Of a stretch of DNA of 64,000 nt, positions 12,879 through 26,500 are shown one piece after another. The stretch comes from Mytilisepta virgata (Eukaryota; Mollusca; Bivalvia; Mytilida; Mytilidae): assembly GCA_028015205.1 (NCBI GenBank), contig CM051521.1, forward strand, positions 92,046,513-92,110,512. The letters run 5' to 3'. The notes beneath the pieces are model-generated. The model ran no database searches, was not told the origin of the DNA, and saw nothing but the letters and a program-made list of their open reading frames with translations. Numbering within the stretch: position 1 is the stretch's first letter; each line of letters opens with the position of its first letter. The position numbers and the translations under genes are program-made.

Positions 12879-15800
12879 TTTAGAATACTGCTACTTGGCT
12901 TGATTCAGTCAAACAGTATTATATATCCCTCTTCTCCAATCTAAAGTTGTTTGGTATCTGATATGATATTGTTAACTGCAACAGGAAACTTTCAGCAATT
13001 TATCAAATATTTATAAGGATATGAGGTAAGTGTAAATGAGACAACATCCCTTAGGAATGGGATAGATTCATTACAATTGTGTGGTCTTCAACAATAGAAA
13101 CAACTCCCTATCTGATTAAATCTTTATTACTTTATTTTGACAATCCTGTGTTATTCTGCAGACAAAGAAGAGTATTCACTCTTAGGCAGTTTTTTTTGCC
13201 TTGTATTGTTTTGTTTACCATAAAATTATGATTTTAAATATACAGTTCCGGATTTCTAAATTTCAGTATATTTAAATACTTATATGACATATAATTTACA
13301 TTAAAATTTCTCAGTCCTATTTTACTATTTCCTTGTGAAAAATATCTTTCAGTAAATATATTTAACTTAAAGATTGTATAAATTTTGTTATTTCCTGTAT
13401 ACTTAAGTTATGTAACTAGTGTTAGATTGCAAATTCAGATACCTGATTATTGATTTCTTGTTGAACAAGGCATTGCAATTAACAAATATATATCCACAAA
13501 ACTTATTGCTGACTTGTAGATCTTGAATCTATCCATTATGTAAGAATCTATGAATTACCTTTCCAAAACAGACAGTAATATGGAAATAGGCTGTGATTTT
13601 TGTCTGTGAAATTAATGCATTGGTAATTTGTGTCCCATATGATTAAGAAACCGATAAGTTGTGAACCTTTCAAAAACATTTAGATATATCCTAAATACCA
13701 GCATGCTTCCAAATTTTTTTAAAGAACAGTAGTAAAATTTTCATTCTCAGCCAGTTTGCTATAGACCAAAGAAAAGTAAATAGAGGTCTTATTGACCACA
13801 GTTGTAATTTGTTTGTTGGCCTTATCTCTAACATTGTTAATTTTTACAATAAAATTGAGGAACACAGATCGGTCTAGGTAGTTTGTCAAAGCCACCGGTG
13901 ATCACTAGCCTGTCATTACTAAAAATATGACTTCTAACTCAAATCATGGCGACAAAAGTGACTGGTTCTCTCTGCCTACTCCAGCTTACTTAGCCACCAC
14001 AATACACTGAAAGTGGAAAAAATTCCTTATAAATAAACAAAAATTGTAATACATGACCACTTGAAAAAATATACATTTTGTCATTTTTGGAGTAAACATT
14101 TGATCAGTTGTACATAATTACATGTAGTTCCTTTGTCTTTCACCTTAACACACTTGTAATAAGGATTTACTACATTTAGTTTTATATTTGAATGTTTTAA
14201 CTTTTAATAACAATATACATTTTGTAACTGTTGCACTTTTAAATTCAGTTATATTTACTTTCACCTTCAGTTGAATGTTTATGACATGATATGATGGGGA
14301 AGGGTTGTTTACTTTATGACAAAGGTAAAACTATGCATACCATTTTACCGCCCATTGTAGCCATTTGTTTTTAATGCAAAATGTTCATGGGACAGTTCAA
14401 AACAAGATGGAATTCTCTTGTAGACAGAGGACATCTCATGGTGGGTGATGTTTCTTTTATGGCAGGTTTTTTGTTAAACTGTACAAATATATATTTAAGG
14501 GTTTCCATTATAACTTTTCTACAATACTTTATTTTGTTTGTGGGAATCAATTTTAAATGGTTAAATGAAATTTTGTTGTTCACTGGAAGATGGTGAGTTT
14601 TGTAATTTGTAATTTTTTAGCAAGAGTACAAAACTATGTATTCCATGGAATAATATAATATTTAAGGCTTTTTTGTACCTAAAATTGATCACGGTGTGTT
14701 GATTTGACTTTATTATTTGCATGTGTCTTAATAACTTGGGCGTGTGTCCATAATTTTTAAGGAATACATGTCGTATAAGCTTAGCACACAAAATGTACAT
14801 GTATATGATAAAAAGATTGTAATATACCTTATTGATATCAAATCCATTACTTTTTTGCATAATCCAATCAGTTTTTTCTTAATTACCAGTATACATGTAT
14901 TTAATATGTAGCCAAAAAGAAGGCTGGAACTTGATTTATAGATGCTTCAAAAGAAGAAAAACATTTCACCATAAATTAAAAAAGATATAACATCCAAACA
15001 AAATTGATGGAAAAATCAGAAACATGTTCAAAAACATAAATTGCAGTAAGCACCATTACAAAATTGTTTTAAGTGAAAATGTTCAATATTTATGTGTTTG
15101 GAAAAGTCTATGTTTATCAAATGTTTTGATTGTAAAGAACTCAATGACTCTACAACTTGTTGGATGTATCTCAATAATTTTATCATTTTTGACCATGAAC
15201 TTAAATTTTCTCATTTATTAACTGAATTCCAACTACAAGATTCAAAAACATTTAGTTCATTTTTGACAAAAATAAAGAAATGGATTTGTTTACATAAATT
15301 TCTGTATTACAGAGTAATTGAGTCAATCAGTCCTTGTCAAGTTGCTTGAAATTTTCCAGCATTCTGGAGTTCAGTATCTCTGATATTAGATTTGTGAAAA
15401 TGATGGATTTCCCTGAGCTCATTAACTTCACGTTAGAAATACAGAGAGTTCTTCTTTTGTGAAAAATATCATTGTTTTCCTTTATGTCACAGAAACTGAA
15501 TTTGAATTCAATAAATCCTTAATATGATCTTTTAAAGTCTGAAATTAGATGTTGATATATAGGAAGTTGTACTTCCTTGTCTCAGTTGTTTGATTAGGTT
15601 TGACTTCAAGAATGTATAAATTTGCTTGTAAACTGTTTTCTGTTTTATTTTGCCATTTTTTTTGTTGGTCTGTTTTGGCTCAGTTTGCCCTGAAAGTGCC
15701 ATGGAAGTTATTATCACTATGTGGAAATCTTCATTTGTAATGGGACCAAACTTTGGTAGAGTTTCAAAATTGTGTCTACATTAAACTGATATGACTTCTG

Positions 15801-17384
15801 TTAAACATTATGTTTTTCCTTGGACTACTTTGCCAGTGATGGCCATATATGATCTTATGGTCCCTGGTTTATCATGATTGTTTTCATTGTTATTTGATAG
15901 AAGCCAGATTTGCACAGAGGTTATAGGTGAGTGATGTACCTTCCTGAAACCCTTTAGTTCCTTGATGATTGTTTTCAGTTATTACATATGTCTCAACCGT
16001 TCCAAGAATTCATCAAAATTTGATGGGATTACTAAATCCCTCTTTTAAGTTTGCATTTCCCTCTTATATTTGATTTTTTAACATACTAATGATTTTCCAT
16101 TGGTACATCAATAATTAAAAAAATACTTCGTTACAATATACTGTGTGTAAACCTTACCCATATATCATTTGGATTTTCATTTAGGTAGATCATTCTGTCC
16201 AATTATAAATGACAAGGTTAAATAGGTCATGTTTTTGGTGTCAAAAGTATAATTATACTTTATTATTTTTGGTGGCAGCTTGTTTTTGAGATATTATTAA
16301 TGAATTGTCCTAAATGCAAGTCATTGTTTTCATTTTGTTTGTATGACGAGATTTTCAAATGGAAGTAAGTTGATAGAAATATTGTACAGATAAAGAATTT
16401 AAGATTTGTACTTCCAATGGATTGTGGCAGTGTTTTATTATTTTTATTATTTAAAGGGATCAGAAACCAGGTATCACCTTGTGAAGTCTTGTCCCATCAA
16501 CAATCACATAATCATTTAATTAAAAAAAAAAAGGTACTGATTTGTGGTGGCTAAATTATTTTTTCAATTATTGTCTATGAATGGAAATAGTGCTTATGTT
16601 CACTACTAACAAAATTTCTTACCTTATATCTACTTTTGGAATGAAATTTTTTCAGTGTTGACCTTATTACAGTTACATGTACATGTTTTTGGTGCATTTT
16701 CCCTGAAGGAATATTATAAAAGTAATAAAGAGGTCAGCATTTTCTTGTCAATGACTATATCCCTATGTAATTACTGTGTTTGTCACATTCAACTTCATCT
16801 GTGTATTGGGGAAATATGACATACAATGTAGGTTTTGTATTGGATATAAATTGACAAAAATAATGAAGTGGGCATATTTTTGGTGGAATATTATTATAAA
16901 CAGTGCTGTAGGAGATTCATGATTTAATTTATTTATAAATATAATTTTTGCATACATATTCTTTAACCTATCTAAGTGCAAAAGTTTGGATTTTTTTTTA
17001 TATTCAATATCAGAGAAAGTGCTTTTTATATTTATAAACTTTGTCAAGTCTCATGAATTTGAAATTTATTTGCATGTTTTTTTGTCTGCTTTAGGTCTCT
17101 AAATTTATACACACTTGTCTATAGGGACTTTGGGAAAATATATAGCTCTGTTCATTGCAGTTTTTCTGTGGTTTTAGGAATTATTTATATCATTGTTGGA
17201 AACCTTAGAATTACTTGTTTAATAGATTAATGTTTGTCTCATCATTTTAAGTTACATTTTTCACAAAATTTGATGAGTTACAAATGAAAACTTTATTTTG
17301 CAGAAATATAGAATTCCCCTGAGTGATTTTGCAGAAATATGATTTAGTATATTTGCCAATTTTACTGACTGTCTTTATTTGCAG
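12879..17384. other. AT-rich DNA upstream of first FAM13 coding exon
   Basis: Probably includes the 5' intron and the non-coding first exon(s) of FAM13, which I could not place. A degraded SINE-like stretch lies at 13868-13995. A TATA/CpG promoter was not recognised. Confidence 0.45.
13868..13995 (+). repeat. Degraded SINE-like fragment
   Basis: GGTCTAGGTAGTTTGTCA and GATCACTAGCCTGTCA match the SINE at 37871. The downstream body is heavily altered and the box B region is lost. Confidence 0.55.
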
Positions 17385-17411
17385 ACAAAGGGTTTAACAA
17401 CAAATGGTTCA

Positions 17412-17574
17412 ATGGATAGAATGAAGAAATTACTAAGTCCTGGGACAAGAAAAAAATCTTTCTCAGTAAATAAGACATTTGGAGTACACTTAGATGATTT
17501 ATTATCTAGGGAAGGAAATAGATATAAAGTACCTTTTGTTGTAATGAAAATATGTGAAACAATAGCAGAAACAG
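17412..17574 (+). CDS. FAM13: FAM13 coding exon 1 (start of RhoGAP domain)
   Basis: The exon opens after a tttgcag acceptor at 17384, so transcribed sequence starts at 17385 and an upstream exon must exist. The frame is open through the acceptor, but the first in-frame ATGs are 17412 and 17421. From there the protein reads MDRMKKLLSPGTRKK, which aligns with the start of vertebrate FAM13B as I remember it, so I chose 17412. NKTFGVHLDDLL is the conserved entry to the RhoGAP fold. Donor gtaagt at 17575, phase 1. Confidence 0.85.
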
Positions 17575-20500
17575 GTAAGTGTCAGTCTGTTATATAGCAT
17601 GCAGTAAATTCTATCCTAATAAAACCATTGTTATATATGATTGATGGAGGTGAGATTTCTACCTATATAAAATTTCTATTTTGAAATCAGTAAAAAAAAT
17701 AAATGAATTTAAATAGTAAATGAATTTTTATCGTTATTATATCCCCGCTTTTTTCAAAAGCGGGGTATATAGTATTCATGTCCGTTCATTCATCCGTTCG
17801 TCTGACCTTTGTATCCACAATTCCTCCTAAACTACTGAATGGAATTTGATGAAACTTTCAGAGAATCTTCATCTCATAATGGCATTGTGCACCTCCTATT
17901 TTAGAATTTGATCGGACTAATTTTAGGGGTTTCCCATAGAAAAACATGGACTTTGACTTTCAATGTGAAAGGGGGTACCATGATGCCATCTGCAACTCCT
18001 CCTAAACCACTGTATGGAATTTGATGAAACTTTCAGAGGATCTTTATTACATGGTGCTGTAGTGCACCTCCGATTTTAGATTTTGATCTGACCAACATTT
18101 GGGGTTTCCCATAATAAAACATGGACTTTGACTTTCATTGTGATCGGGGGTACCATCTTTATATGTGCTGAATACGTGGGTTCAGTAGTACAATAAATGA
18201 AGAATGAAATTTATACATTTAGGTTTGGATCAAGAGGGTATATTTAGAGTCAGTGGCAGTTCTAGGATAATTGACAAATTGAAGGGAGAGTTTGACCTTC
18301 GAGGAGATGCTAATTTAGAGGAGGATAATGATATAGCTGCTGTGGCTGGCCTTCTGAAGTTATTTCTCAGAGAACTACCAGAATCACTTGTACCAGAACA
18401 TAGAACTAATCAGTTTGTCTGTATACAAGATGGTAAGTATAATATCATACATATAGAATAATAGGGAGTTTTGTTTTAGATACTGACTATAGCATGTGGA
18501 ATATCTAGACAAGCCCGATGGACGAGTTTAGATATTCCACATGATGTAGTCAGTATCTAAAACGAAACTACCTTATCGGTAATTCATTTTTTTCTGAAAA
18601 ATATAACTTTTTCAACTGAATTTAATGTGCACTATTTTTCATAGCTGAAGAAGGTTGTATTGCAGTTGACCAATCACTCATTGGCGTGTGACATCATTTT
18701 GAAACACATTCTTGACAGTGAATGTGAATGGAAAATATTCAGATAAGTAGATCCTTCCGCATTACATCGCACAATGTATTGCCTAATATTTTCAGTTATA
18801 AAGCCTGTATGTGATATTCGAAAATATTAGGCAAAAAGATCAAACAAAATATGTACGAATTGCCGATAAATGTAATTAGTAGTTACAATTTACATTGTAC
18901 ATGAAAGTTGAACCTCAATAATGAAATCATTTGAAATTGATAACTTTTCTTTCAAAGCAGCACCTCTTATGTCACCAAATAATCAATTATATTTTCTGAC
19001 TTTCAGGAAAAGAGGTTATATAATTTTAAATTTAGAATTAAAGACAGTAACAGAATCGTATATTGATGTAAAGAGTTTTGTGAGAAAGCATTCACTTTAT
19101 CATTTCTCAGCTTACAGCAATTTTGCACATAAAATTTGCTGATAAATATTTTGATACTATTACATTTTATTTCAGCTTACCAAAATGACACTAAAGCCTG
19201 TGTGTACCAGCTAAAACAATGTCTGAAAGACTTGCCAAAGGAACATTACAATTTATTGAAGTATTTGTCCGGCTTTCTGACAACAGTGAAAAAGCATGAA
19301 AAACAGAATAAAATGTCAGCCATGTCTCTTGCCATTGTATTTGGACCAAATATATTTAGGTAAAGATTATTTAACTTTGTTACCTTAGACCCATTTGTCT
19401 GAAAAGTCTTTTAATCTTAAGTAATTTGTTTTTGTAAGATTCAAGGTTGTAGTGTATTGTTTACTATTGATATTGGTAAAAGATATAAAAAAAAAATGTT
19501 AATGGCAACTTGAATTTTGACACAACATGAGTTAGCAGTATAATTATGTTAAGCCATGGCAGCCTAGAATAGCTTCTAATAATTTTTTGAGGCCTTGATA
19601 TTTTGTTTTTTTGGACTTGGACCAATATGGCTTCCATTCATAATAAAAATTAAGAAATTAATTTTTTTTTACTGTCAGTTTAATCCATATTGACTTTTAT
19701 CTCATACTTCATCATTGTTTAAAATGAAAATTTTAGTAAATCCATAACTTTTTCATAAAAAATACTTTTATGTTGGACATATATTTTTTGTATGAGTATA
19801 GAGAAAAAAATAACAAAACTAGCTAAAGTGTTTTAAAGTAAGGTTGAATGGGTTGAATAGTTGATGTAATCCATTTTACTTTCTAGATGTAGGCAGGGAA
19901 TTGGTGGTTTGAGGGACCAAGGTGCTATTAACCAAGTTGTACATAAGTTTGTGGATCATTATGATAGCTTATTCATGGATGACAGTGATGAACCTCCAGA
20001 ATTACAATGGGTAAGGACTACACTGTTCAAATACTAAATGGAAATATATTGATATGAAATGTTTAGTTTCACATGTAAATAAACTAAGGCTGATTTTGTT
20101 TTCATTTTTATCCCAGACTGTTGAATATATGAATATATTTACAGTATGAAAATTGATTTTTTTTAAATGCATGATGAATGTTGTATTTAGTAATTTTATT
20201 ATAGGTATGACTCTCAAACAATTCAAGAATTTTGCATGAAAACAAAAATATGTGTATGACATGCACAGGGCTTATTTTTTTAGATAGCTTATGAACCATT
20301 TCAAAGAAAGATCACATATTTTTTTCCCCGTTTGTGAAATCATAAAAATAATATGGAAAAAATTGAAAACTTCTAGCATTAATAAGAAACAATGTTAATA
20401 AGCCTTATTTTATGGAAATAGAATAGTAAAAAAATAGTGGGACATTGTATGTGTTTCAGTTATAAAAATTTATAAAAAAAAAGAAGTAGGGTGGATTCAT

Positions 20501-23500
20501 TCTCGAAACAAATTCCCTACACATACATAACAAAAGTCCAACCACAAGGAGAGTGTTTTTATTGCTGTTCTTCATCTTACAAGTTGCAAGAAAAATTTTT
20601 TACAGATGCATTTGGTTTTGGTTGCTTCAATATGTCAGCTAATGCATAAACATGTTGAAAAAATGAGAAGAAAGGAAAGAATTCTAGTACAAATGTTTAA
20701 AACAAATAACAAGACTATTGTATTGTTTACAGCATAGGAAAAACCAGAAAACACCTCCACCTCCTCGCCCGCCCCCACCTAAGGTTTATAAAGAAGATAA
20801 ACCTATACCATCGCCTAGGAAGGTACGATCAGCACTTTACTACTGCTTACTTGTATATGTTTGCTGTTGACTTTATCTTTTGTTGGTGTTCTGTACTGGT
20901 ATATGAATCTTTATTTATCCTCAAAGTTTACTTAAAATTTTGCTACAAAAACCATATCATGCTCTTACTAAATTTTCTTGACAAAACCTGTAAGTTTTAC
21001 AATTTTTCAAGAAAATGCATGTCACTCCTATAATAACTGCTTTGAATATCTGCTTTACCATTCCTTTGTATATACCCTATAAATAGTTAACACACATAGT
21101 AATTCATGTATTGTTTATTGTCAAAAATGTGTATGTAGCATGATGTGACTCTTTGTCAATTTCATTTCTTACTGTGCTTGTCTTTTGTCCTTGTGTTTGA
21201 TATAATTTTTGTCACCTCTTCTAGAGACACTCTAAGTTGTGGACTTTCACTTCAATAATCAAGTCCAAGAGACTAGACAGACTTCCAGTCATGCTTTAAT
21301 TTATTTAGCTTGACTTGGGGAGGATAAAAAAATGTTTGACATAATCCATTGTATTCCTCTCTACCAGTTTGGAATTTTACAGTGGAGAAATAAATTAGAA
21401 TACCACTAAAACAAGAAAAGATAAAGACAAGATGTTGACTTAAAGAACATATTAACATTTTATTCAAATAGAAAGTGTCTAACATGAACATTACTATAAA
21501 GTTATTATTATTGATCAGACTGAAACATGATTTTCATATTTATAAAGCCAGTATCATCTTGATTATTTGTAGACTTCTTGTATAAAGAACAAATATATAA
21601 TGTTTGTTTTCATTCTAAATAGGATATTTTGGTGATATTTATGTTAATGATTTGATCAGAAGATTGTTGTCATTTGCCACTTTTTATCAAGTTTCATCCA
21701 ATTATTATAAATTATAAAATAATTTTTTTATTATGAAAAACACAACAGGATATTAAAATTAATGCTGCAACGCGTTATTCATTGCCCTTATAAAGATTGA
21801 CATATAAACATTTGTAAAGTATTCTGGTACCCTCATCCTATGTAGAGAGAAGGGCAATCGACAGGTTACCTATTAATCACAGAATACAATGAAGTCACCC
21901 TACAATATGAAATGTGACTTGTCTTATAGTATTTTAAAATATTCTTTGACATTGCATTATAGATACAAAATGTAAAAATTATCTACAGAAAAAAAATTAC
22001 GTGATATTGCATTTGCTACAAACACGAGTAAGAGAAGACATATTGTCTATTTTGCATTTTTGTTATCTCAATATTTATTTTTAACATGTACATGAGTTGC
22101 ATTAATTGGTTTTACATTATCTCTTACAATTATAAAATCCCTGTATTAATTTCTAAATTTAATGTAGTCGGTTCCATATTATTTCTATGTAATATACATT
22201 GTATATCTTTGTTTAAATTAATAAAGAAATCATTATCATTGAACAGAATCAGCATGATTATGTACATATTTTTTTTGGTCACAAATTGCTGTTTATGGCA
22301 CCTTAAGTAAATATGTCCAGAAGTGAATGACCTTATTTTGCAGATCGTATAAATATTTGATTCTCTCAGTGAATGACCCAAACAAACTAAAACATTTGTA
22401 TTGGGGTCAATGATTGACCTTACAGGTTAATCCCTCAACAATAATTAATAAATAGACAATAAATTAACACAAATATTTATCAATAAATTGGTTTCTGTAT
22501 GAAATAATTGACTGATAGACATGTATATGAATAAAATCAATCATTACGCTGGTTTTCAAGATCAAATATTGGTTCTTTAAGAATGCAAAACTTATTGTTT
22601 AAATGTAGAATTAGATATATTTATACCATAATGTTATTAAATGTTACTAAATGTAAGCCCATTTTCTGCATTATCATGCATAAGATGAAATGTTTTAAAG
22701 ACCCCCTTTTAATTTGTTAAAAGCTATAATTTTCACTTTGCAAAGTGTCATAGTATAAATCAGAGATATTCCCCTAACTGGCTAATGTCCTCAGGGGTTT
22801 ATATAATACATGTTTGACATAAACAAATTGATTCAAGGCTGTTGTAAAGGCATTGAATATGATATATTTAATAAATTGGTTTCCAAAAGTACAAAAAGTT
22901 AGTCAGAACTTTTCCAAAAAGCTTAAGAAAACAAATATTTGGTCGGAAATAATTTGTTTACATTATTTAATTGTTTGATGTTGTCATAATTAAATTCAGG
23001 AGTAGTTATATGCACTTATAAATACTTATTGATTAATTTTAAACAAGAAATGCAACATTAAGATTCCCAGGTGTATGTGTTTATAAGAATGAATTGGTTT
23101 TTGTTTCAGAAAAAAACATTAAGGTTACTGTTAGAGGCATTCAGTTTACTTCCAAAAGTACAGTAATATTTATCATGCTAAAAATTGATAACCTAAAAGT
23201 GCTATTGTATTATATCACAGATATTGAAAAAGTTCTTTAAATGTTTGAGTAAGAACTTCAAAGTAACTTTTAAATAAAGCAGGAAAAATTATAAATAGAA
23301 TATACAAAACTATAGATGTATTTTGTTTTAAGTATAAAAACAGAAAAAAAAAATATTTCTTGACCTTTTGTCATTATACTGTGGATTCATTAATATTCGT
23401 TGTATACCAATTTTCGTGGTTTTCGTGGGTCCCAGTAAACCACGAATTTAAATATCCAACGAAAAATAATATTTTTACTCCTGTTTAAATGCATTGAATT

Positions 23501-26500
23501 TTGAAACCACGGAGTTTTGAACAATTGCGTTTTTACAGCATGTACTTGAATTCTGACATATGATCAGTTAGCTATATCCACAGAGGATACAGTGTTTCAT
23601 GTAATTTTGTCTTTGGTAACATATAAATTGTCGCGAAATTCACTTCCGGTTTTTTATTTTTTTATTCAAACATTTCAAGAAAAATCTTAATCCTAAGTAG
23701 ACATAAACAATACAGACTTTCTCATAAATTACAGTAAAAACATCTTGTCAAAAGATAATAAAGCAGAAATTATTGATCGTAATCGGATTAAAAATATGTA
23801 TGTATATGCCCCGAGGTATTTGTTGACAAGTGATTCCAATTTGGTCAATATATATTTCACACCTGTTTAACCTAATGAGTAAATAATTACAGATTTTGTT
23901 AATCTTGTTAAATTCATGACAAGCTTTAATTGTTCCGTTACAAATTTAAAGAATCTGTTTGATAGACTTTTGTTTAATGAGCGCTTTAAATCAGTACTTT
24001 ACTGTACAATATCAAGTCTGATTGGCACGTTTTGTCGCAGTATTTTCATGATATCTGATGTGCCAAGCCACGAATTTAAGTATTTCAACAACTTTTTATA
24101 TTTTTTCTAAGCCAGCAATCCACGAATTTAGGTATCCCACGAAATGCCTTTTTTCCTCTATCCACGAAAATTGGTATCCACGAAAATAAATGAATCCACA
24201 GTATATCGAATATCAGTGAAGTAATATGGGGTGTAGTAGAGTAAATTTTGAAGTCCTTTTCATTTGATTTTGTATTTTTGCAAGATGAGTTCATTGCTTA
24301 CGTATTTCTACCCTGTATTCATTTTCTGGTTTACTACGTGTATCCTTGGCCAGAATTTCGTGGCAGGTAATTTTTTTTAGAAAGAAAATCACATAGTTTT
24401 GAATATTGGTCTGCAAAAAGGTAAAGAAATGTAAAAATTGGATGTTGTTTTTTGTCTAAGAAACATTTTATTAGCTAACCTGTCCTAAAAGGCCATGTGA
24501 GCTATTGCCATCACTTGGCGTCCTGTCGTCGTCGTAAACTTAGCTTTAAAGATCTTCTCCTCTGAAACCACTGGGCCAATAGGAACAAAACAAGGCAACA
24601 ACGGTCCTTAGGTGGTCCTCTTTCATAAATATATCTGATGACCCCACCCGTCATCCAAGATGGTCACCAGAGCTGAACATAGTTTAACATTGGACCCTAT
24701 GGGGAATTTAATTAAAGATCTTCTTGTCTGAAACCACTTAGCCAATTGGACCAAAACTTGGCAGCAATGGTCATTAGGTGGTCCTCTTTCATAATTTTAT
24801 CCAATGACCCACCCCGTGATCAAATATACCCACCAGAGCTGAATATAGTTTAACATAGGACCCTATGGGGAATTTACTGAAAGATCTTCTTGTCTGAAAC
24901 TGCTTGGCCAATTGGAACAAAACTTGGCAGCAATGGTCCTTAAGTGGCTCTCTTTTAGAAATGTTTCTGATGATCCCGCCAACCATCCAAAATTGCTGCC
25001 AGAGCTGAACATAGTTAAACATAGTACCCTATGGGAAATTTAATTAAAGATCTTGTCTAAAACCACTTGGCCATTTGGAACAAAACTTAGCAGCAATGGT
25101 CCTTAGTTGGTGCTCTTTCAGAATTACTAGTATATCTGATGACCCTACCCATCATCCAAGGTGGCGGCCAAAACCGAACATAGTTTAACATAGGACCTAA
25201 TTGGAAAAATCACTGAAAGATCTTCTTGTTTGAAACCAATGAGCCAATTGGCTTTACAGCAGTGTTCCAGGCTGCCAGTCAAGAGGGAAATAGTCTAGTT
25301 GAGCGATACAGGCTCTTGGGAGCCTATAGTTTTATGTATTTCATGCAATCATCTTCAGAAATAGGCTCCGTAATCATGTTATCGAAAAACCCATTGAGTT
25401 CATATAATTCTTTCCTTGAGAGCCAAGTTTAATCTATTATCACAGATACGAATTAAACATAAAACAAATGATGTTACACAGGAAAATAATGTCTGGTCCT
25501 TGTCAAGTAATTTCCTTTGGTCAGTATGGAGACAATTTGTTTACTGCCATTTTACAGCAATTTTTCATTCCGGTTTTTGGTATAAATCTACAAGCAATAA
25601 TGGTTATTCAATAAAGGCTATTATACAAAAGTCTGACGAGAGATTCTAATCAAGATTTATACATACTTTATTGTCAGTATAGAAGTGGGATTCTGTCTTT
25701 CAAGGTTACTTAGGAATTCTTATGGAACATTCTTAGTTAATTAATATGTGTAAAATACATGTCTGTTTCCATGGTCAAATAGTGAAAAAATTTGATTTAG
25801 ACATGTTTTACTGTATTTACATTTGTACATCCATCACATTGATTTTTTGTTATTTACAAATCAGAATTAGAACCAAAAATTATAAAGTATCTTGATCAAG
25901 AAGTTGATTTCTAAGATATTCTGGAAGCCAAGTCATATTGTATATCAAAAATATTTTAATTTTATTCAGAAGTAGAACAATAACAAATTTATTGGTTGTA
26001 TTTTTTTTTTCAGATCAGACATGAGAATTATGACAGTGGTCATTACCAAGATAATGAAGAATATGATCACAATGACCATAGTGAAACATCATCTAGCTTG
26101 ACCATAGGACACAGGAATATCCATAGTCCAATGTTTAGTGATGATGAATTAACAGGCAGGGCTGCTTCACCATTTATATTGGACAGGTATGAACCGACAT
26201 TAATTGATGATAATGCTTCATTGTTTCTTAGAATTTTGTCTTTGTTAAGTTTTTTATTGTTCTAAAAATAAACACATTCTATCAAAAAAAAACAAAAAAA
26301 AAACAGAACATCTGTATACAATAGGTGTAATAATATGGTTACAGTGGCCTATTGGTAGCCTTGAGCTGTTTTCTGCTCTTTGGTTGGGTTGTGTCTCTTT
26401 GACACATTGCCCATTTCCATTCTCTATTCTGTAGTTCTGTTCTATGGAATTGAGGACAGGGGACACTTGAGGTCATTTGTTGTGTGTTCAGTGTTTTATT

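Larger units (their letters stand above)
20823..26013 (+). other. FAM13 intron 5 (largest, about 5.2 kb)
   Basis: Contains the MITE at 23379-24201 and tandem element G at 24472-25329. The rest is AT-rich with no constitutive exon seen. A possible alternative terminal exon at 21225-21299 is discussed under findings. Confidence 0.6.
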
